Assembly (NCBI RefSeq): GCF_947500995.1
Contig: NZ_CANMUA010000001.1
Coordinates: 248,001 to 312,000 of the forward strand
From: an uncultured Serinicoccus sp.
GTDB taxonomy: Bacteria; Actinomycetota; Actinomycetes; Actinomycetales; Dermatophilaceae
Reading direction: 5' to 3'
Length of the DNA: 64,000 nt
The position numbers and the translations under genes were made by a program. The notes under the pieces are model-generated. The model was not told the DNA's origin and searched no databases. It saw nothing but the letters and a program-made list of their open reading frames with translations. Positions 59,806 through 64,000 of the stretch are shown here, piece after piece. The first letter of the stretch is position 1, and each line of letters opens with the position of its first letter.

Positions 59806-60336
59806 ATGGCGCGAGAACCGGAGGGGTTCCGGGCGTTCGTGACCGAGCGCTCGCCGGCCCTGCTGCGCACGGCCTGGATGCTGACCGGGGACCCGCACAC
59901 GGCCGAGGACCTGCTGCAGACCGCGCTGGCGCGGACCTGGCCGCACTGGTCCAGGATCCGCGACCAGCACCCCGAGGCCTACGTCCGGAAGGTCATGGTC
60001 CGGACCAACGCGAGCTGGTGGTCCCGCCGCTGGCGCGGCGAGCGGCCGACCGAGGACCTGACCGCAGCCGCCGCTCGCTCGGGCGACCCCGGTCAGGCTG
60101 TCGCGCGTGCCGCCGACCCGCAGCACGCGGTACCGGAGCAGCTCGACCTGGCCAGCGCCCTGCGGACGCTGCCGCTGCGTCAGCGGCAGTGCGTCGTGCT
60201 GCGGCACTTCGACGACCTCTCGGTCGCCGAGACCGCCCGCCTGATGGGGTGCTCGGACGGCACCGTCAAGAGTCAGACGGCCAAGGGCCTGGCAAGCCTG
60301 CGGGCTGTCGTCGAGCAGGAGGAGCAGGTGTCATGA
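59806..60336 (+). CDS. SigE-family ECF RNA polymerase sigma factor
   Basis: FVTERSPALLRTAWMLTGDPHTAEDLLQTALARTWPHW; LPLRQRQCVVLRHFDDLSVAETARLMGCSDGTVKSQTAKGLASLR. Confidence 0.95.
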   Translation: MAREPEGFRAFVTERSPALLRTAWMLTGDPHTAEDLLQTALARTWPHWSRIRDQHPEAYVRKVMVRTNASWWSRRWRGERPTEDLTAAAARSGDPGQAVARAADPQHAVPEQLDLASALRTLPLRQRQCVVLRHFDDLSVAETARLMGCSDGTVKSQTAKGLASLRAVVEQEEQVS

Positions 60337-61208
60337 CGACCGACCAGATCCGCGACCAGCTGCAGGCGTTGCCGCCCGACCTCCCCGACGCACCGGACCG
60401 GTTCGATGCTGTCCAGGGCCGGGTCGTCCGTCGCCGACGCAGGTTGGCCGCCGTCACCGCAGGTGCTGCACTGGCCCTCGTCCTGGCCGGGTGGGGAGCC
60501 GCCGAGCTGCTCCCCCTGGACACGGGCGGCACGACGGCCCCAGCGGGCCCCGACCAGCACCAGGGCCCCGGAACCGAGTTCAGCAACCGTTCGCCGGGGA
60601 CCATCCTCGGCTCCGAGGCGACCGGGGAGTCGACGGTCCGCCGGGGCACCGGTGTCCAGCAGGTCGACCTGCCCGCGCCACCCCTGCCTGCCGGGACAGA
60701 CGCACTGCGGCTCAGGGTGACCTGCCAGGAGGAGGCGACGCTCATGTGGCCGTTCAACGGCACCACCACGGGGTGTCCCCAGGCCGAGGCCGAGGTGGGC
60801 GCCACCGACCTCGACTCCTTCCCGTTCACGTTCCTGGTGCCGCTGACCGACGCCGGGCAGCCGTTCGAGGTCCAGGTCTCGGGCGCCACGCCCTGGGAGC
60901 TCTCGGTCACGCCGGTGAGCGTCGACCAGATCCCCTACGGCGTCAATGCCCGGGGGCAGACCTACGGCGTCGCCACCCCGCTGGTCCGACCGGACCTCGT
61001 GGAGGTGCGGGGGGAGGACCTGACGGCCGGCTACCTGGACGCGCGGAGCACCGAGGAGCTCGTCGGGCTGCCGCCGGAGACCCTCGCGGAGCTCGAGGCC
61101 TACCGGCAGGTCGAGCGCGAGACGCTCCGGGTGCCGCTGTACGCCTCGGACGGGCTGACGTTGCGAGGCACCTACGAGATCCAGGCCCCGGTCGACGGCG
61201 GCCCGTGA
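60333..61208 (+). CDS. Membrane-anchored protein coupled to the sigma gene (candidate anti-sigma factor)
   Basis: ATGA overlap; N-terminal cytoplasmic stretch, one TM helix (LAAVTAGAALALVLAGWGAA), extracytoplasmic domain. Confidence 0.75.
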   Translation: MTTDQIRDQLQALPPDLPDAPDRFDAVQGRVVRRRRRLAAVTAGAALALVLAGWGAAELLPLDTGGTTAPAGPDQHQGPGTEFSNRSPGTILGSEATGESTVRRGTGVQQVDLPAPPLPAGTDALRLRVTCQEEATLMWPFNGTTTGCPQAEAEVGATDLDSFPFTFLVPLTDAGQPFEVQVSGATPWELSVTPVSVDQIPYGVNARGQTYGVATPLVRPDLVEVRGEDLTAGYLDARSTEELVGLPPETLAELEAYRQVERETLRVPLYASDGLTLRGTYEIQAPVDGGP

Positions 61209-61262
61209 GCGCACCACCCGCGCCGTCGCCGAGGGCGCGCCTCGTGTCGGTCGACGGTCCCC

Positions 61263-62570
61263 TCAGCCCGCCGGCTCGGTGCCCGGCTCCCGGGCCACCT
61301 CGACCTCGGTGATCCGCAGCCCCTCCAGGGCGAGCACCGTGAGCCGGACGTCCTCGACCTCGACGGTGTCGCCCTCCTCGGCGACCCGGCCGAGGCGGTC
61401 CAGCACCAGGCCGGCGACCGTCTCGTAGGACCCGTGCGGCAGGGTCGTGCCCAGGACGTCCTCGAGCTCCTCGACGATGAGGCTGCCGGAGACGACGGTG
61501 CGGCCACCCGCCACGACCAGCGAGTCCTCGGGGTCCCGCTCGGTGTCGTACTCGTCGTAGATCTCCCCCACCACCTCCTCGACGAGGTCCTCGATGGTGA
61601 CGATCCCCTCGGTGCCGCCATGCTCGTCCACCACGAGGGCGAGGTGCTGCTGCTCGGCGCGCAGCAGGGCCAGCGTCGCGAGCACCGGCTTGGTCACCGG
61701 CAGCGCGACGACCTCGCGGGTCAGGTCGCCGACCCTCCGCTGCCCGCGCTCGGCGTCCGGCAGGGTGAGGAGGTCGCGGATGTGCACGAAGCCGAGGACG
61801 TCGTCCACCCCGCGGCCGGTCACCGGGTAGCGGCTGTGGCTGCTGGTGCGGACCTCCTCGAGGACGTCCCCGACGCGGGCGTCGGCGGCGAGGAACTCCA
61901 CGTCCGGCCGGGGCCGCAGCACGTCACCCAGGGTCCGCTCGCTGGCCCGGAAGACGTCGGAGAGGATCTCGCGGCTGTAGGGCCGCAGGTCGCGGTTGTC
62001 CTCGACGGTGCGCCGCAGCTCCTCGATCGTCATCTCCTCCTTGGTCGCGCCCGGGTCGCCGCCGAGGAGCCGGACCATGAGGTTGGTGGAGGCGGAGAGG
62101 AAGAAGATGACCGGCCGCAGCAGGGTCGCGAAGATGCCCAGCGGGGGCGCCAGCGCCCGGGTGAAGCCGGCCGAGCGCTGCATCGCCAGGCGCTTGGGGG
62201 TGAGCTCGCCCAGCACGAGGGACAGGTAGGCGATGACCAGCGTCATGGCGACCAGCGCCACCGGGTCGGCGACGGAGGGCGGCATACCGAGGCCCTGCAG
62301 CCAGCCCGACACCGAGGGCGCGATGGTCGCGCCGCCGAACGCGGAGGAGAAGAAGCCGGCCACGGTGACGCCGACCTGCACCGCGGAGAGGAAGGTGTTG
62401 GGGTCGCGGACGAGCGCGGCGATGCGCCTGCCCCGGGGCCCGGAGCGCTCGATCTCGTCGACCTGGGAGGGCCGCAGCGACACGATGGCCATCTCGGTGG
62501 CGGCGAAGACGCCGCCGACGAGGACGAAGAGCAGGACCAGCGCGATGTTGGTCAGGAGGGCGGCGTCCAT
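61263..62570 (-). CDS. CNNM/CorC-like hemolysin-family protein (DUF21 + CBS + CorC)
   Basis: FVLVGGVFAATEMAIVSLRPSQVDEIE; VTGRGVDDVLGFVHIRDLL; VVDEHGGTEGIVTIEDLVEEVVGEIYDEYD. Confidence 0.95.
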   Translation of the reverse strand: MDAALLTNIALVLLFVLVGGVFAATEMAIVSLRPSQVDEIERSGPRGRRIAALVRDPNTFLSAVQVGVTVAGFFSSAFGGATIAPSVSGWLQGLGMPPSVADPVALVAMTLVIAYLSLVLGELTPKRLAMQRSAGFTRALAPPLGIFATLLRPVIFFLSASTNLMVRLLGGDPGATKEEMTIEELRRTVEDNRDLRPYSREILSDVFRASERTLGDVLRPRPDVEFLAADARVGDVLEEVRTSSHSRYPVTGRGVDDVLGFVHIRDLLTLPDAERGQRRVGDLTREVVALPVTKPVLATLALLRAEQQHLALVVDEHGGTEGIVTIEDLVEEVVGEIYDEYDTERDPEDSLVVAGGRTVVSGSLIVEELEDVLGTTLPHGSYETVAGLVLDRLGRVAEEGDTVEVEDVRLTVLALEGLRITEVEVAREPGTEPAG

Positions 62571-62643
62571 GCGGTCAGGGTATGCCGGTCCTCCCCCGCG
62601 GCGGCGTCGTCACCGCCACGCCGTCGTCACCGCGACGCCGTCG

Positions 62644-63927
62644 TCAGTCCGCCGCGGGAGCCCGGTCAGCGCCGTCGGCCAGCGCGTCGAGCTCGCGGGG
62701 CAGCTCGCGCATGCGGACGAGCGGGGAGAGCAGGACCGGCAGCGCCGCGAGGACGGACAGCGTGGCCAGGCCCCAGAGGGTCGGCACCAGGCCGAGCTGC
62801 TGGCCGGCCACGCCACCGAGGAAGGCCCCGATGGGCATGGGCCCCCAGACGAGGAAGCGGATCGAGGCGTTCATCCGGCCCAGCAGCGGCTTGGGGCACA
62901 GCCGCTGGCGGAAGCTGACCTGAGCGATGTTGTAGACCACGACGCCCCAGGAGATGAGCAGGTTGCCGACCAGCAGCGTGGGCACCGCCGGCAGGACCGA
63001 GGCCAGCGGCACGGTGAGCATCGCCAGGCCGGAGAGCACGGCGGCGATGGGGATGGCGCGGCCCTCGCCCACCCACCGGCCGAACCATCCGGAGGTGACC
63101 GCACCGAGCAGCCCGCCGACCGCCCCGAGGGACAGGACCAGGCCCAGCGTGGTCTCGGCGAGGTCGAGGGTGGTGAGGGCATACAGCACGAAGAGGGCGA
63201 AGACCCCCGAGGAGGCGAGGTTGCTCAGGCCGGTGCACGCCACGATGCGCCGCAGGAGCGGGTGACCGAGCACGAAGGACAGCCCTTCGCGGATCTCGGT
63301 GACCAGCGGACGGCGGGCCGCCGGGTCGGGCGCCTGCTCCTGGTGCCGGATGCGGCTGACGAAGAGCGAGGACAGCCCCATGCACAGGCTGGTGACCGCG
63401 ATGGTCAGCGGGGATCCGAGCAGCCGCACCATGGCGGCGGCCGCCGCGGGACCGACCACCATGGCGGTCTGCTGGCTGGCCTGCAGCTTGCCGTTGCCGT
63501 CGGAGATCTGCTCGCCCTCGACGAGCTCGGGCAGGTAGGACTGGTTGGCCACGTCGAAGAAGACCGTGATGACCCCGACCCCCACGGCGACGACGTAGAG
63601 CTGGCCCATCGTCAGGACGTCGAGCAGCCAGGCGGCCGGCAGGGTGAGCAGCAGCAGCGCGCGCCCGACGTCGCCGAGGACGAGCACGGTCTTCTTGCGC
63701 CAGCGGTCCACCCAGGCCCCTGCCGGGAGCCCGATGAGGAGGAAGGCCAGCGACTCCAGCGTCGCGAGCAACCCCATCTGGAAGGCGTCGGCCCCCAGCA
63801 GCTGCACGGCCATGAGCGGCATCGCGAACCCGACGAACTGCGCGCCGAAGACCGACACCGTGTCGCCCATCCAGAGCTGACGGAAGTCGTGGTGGCGCCA
63901 GAGGCTGGCGGGTCGTGGGGTGGTCAC
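62644..63927 (-). CDS. MFS transporter
   Basis: Twelve-TM pattern; LWMGDTVSVFGAQFVGFAMPLMAVQLLGADAFQMGLLATLESLAFLLIGLPAGAWVDRWRKK. Confidence 0.93.
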   Translation of the reverse strand: MTTPRPASLWRHHDFRQLWMGDTVSVFGAQFVGFAMPLMAVQLLGADAFQMGLLATLESLAFLLIGLPAGAWVDRWRKKTVLVLGDVGRALLLLTLPAAWLLDVLTMGQLYVVAVGVGVITVFFDVANQSYLPELVEGEQISDGNGKLQASQQTAMVVGPAAAAAMVRLLGSPLTIAVTSLCMGLSSLFVSRIRHQEQAPDPAARRPLVTEIREGLSFVLGHPLLRRIVACTGLSNLASSGVFALFVLYALTTLDLAETTLGLVLSLGAVGGLLGAVTSGWFGRWVGEGRAIPIAAVLSGLAMLTVPLASVLPAVPTLLVGNLLISWGVVVYNIAQVSFRQRLCPKPLLGRMNASIRFLVWGPMPIGAFLGGVAGQQLGLVPTLWGLATLSVLAALPVLLSPLVRMRELPRELDALADGADRAPAAD

Positions 63928-63944
63928 GGGAACGATCCTGCGAC

Positions 63945-63970
63945 AAGTGATTGAGTTCTGTCAATCACTT
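63945..63970. promoter_or_regulatory. Perfect 10-bp inverted repeat; candidate operator between the MFS gene and a divergent gene
   Basis: AAGTGATTGA-gttctg-TCAATCACTT between the MFS start (63927) and a possible ATG at 63987(+). Confidence 0.75.
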
Positions 63971-64000
63971 TGCCAGACTGGAGGGTATGCAGCCCGACCC

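Overview
High-GC actinobacterial chromosome segment, probably Intrasporangiaceae/Ornithinimicrobium-like (inferred from gene content and composition, not searched). Core backbone, as I read it: mreC(partial)-mreB, ndk, uppP, DUF4233, folC, ileS with a T-box leader, an alanine:cation symporter, valS, a DUF4129/MoxR/DUF58 operon, two DUF202 genes, clpX-clpP-clpP, tig, tRNA-Pro, tRNA-Gly, dinB, rpiB, pepN, malQ, mscS-like, GH13 enzymes, a truncated globin, an ECF sigma gene and a CorC-like gene. Two accessory blocks interrupt this backbone. Block 1 (about 1.8-11.7 kb, between mreB and ndk) has divergent operons. One encodes an ECF-like sigma factor, a subtilisin-like protease with a GGLYWGGQ triple repeat, a small protein and a TPR-CHAT protease. 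The other is translationally coupled: a trypsin-like protease, an APH-like kinase, a HopA1-family protein and a LanC-like cyclase. The trypsin-like protease ends in an array of seven Ser/Thr...Cys pairs. The last three enzymes resemble a split class V-type lanthipeptide synthetase, so the protease tail is a candidate polycyclic (methyl)lanthionine substrate. This is the leading candidate for an undescribed system. Block 2 (13.5-17.7 kb, between DUF4233 and folC) has a 5 x 16-aa Asp/Gly/His repeat peptide coupled to a JmjC/cupin oxygenase and a sucrase/ferredoxin-like protein, next to DUF3105 and DUF305: a candidate enzyme-substrate pair. Genome-scale signals: the octamer GGTATGCC/GGCATACC is strongly over-represented (at least 34 copies by hand count) and forces rare codons inside genes, resembling uptake-sequence biology. 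There are also four exactly 22-bp-phased arrays at gene 3' ends, and three AbiEi/DUF559-like genes, each bracketed by repeats. All family assignments come from motif recognition only; no database search was run.
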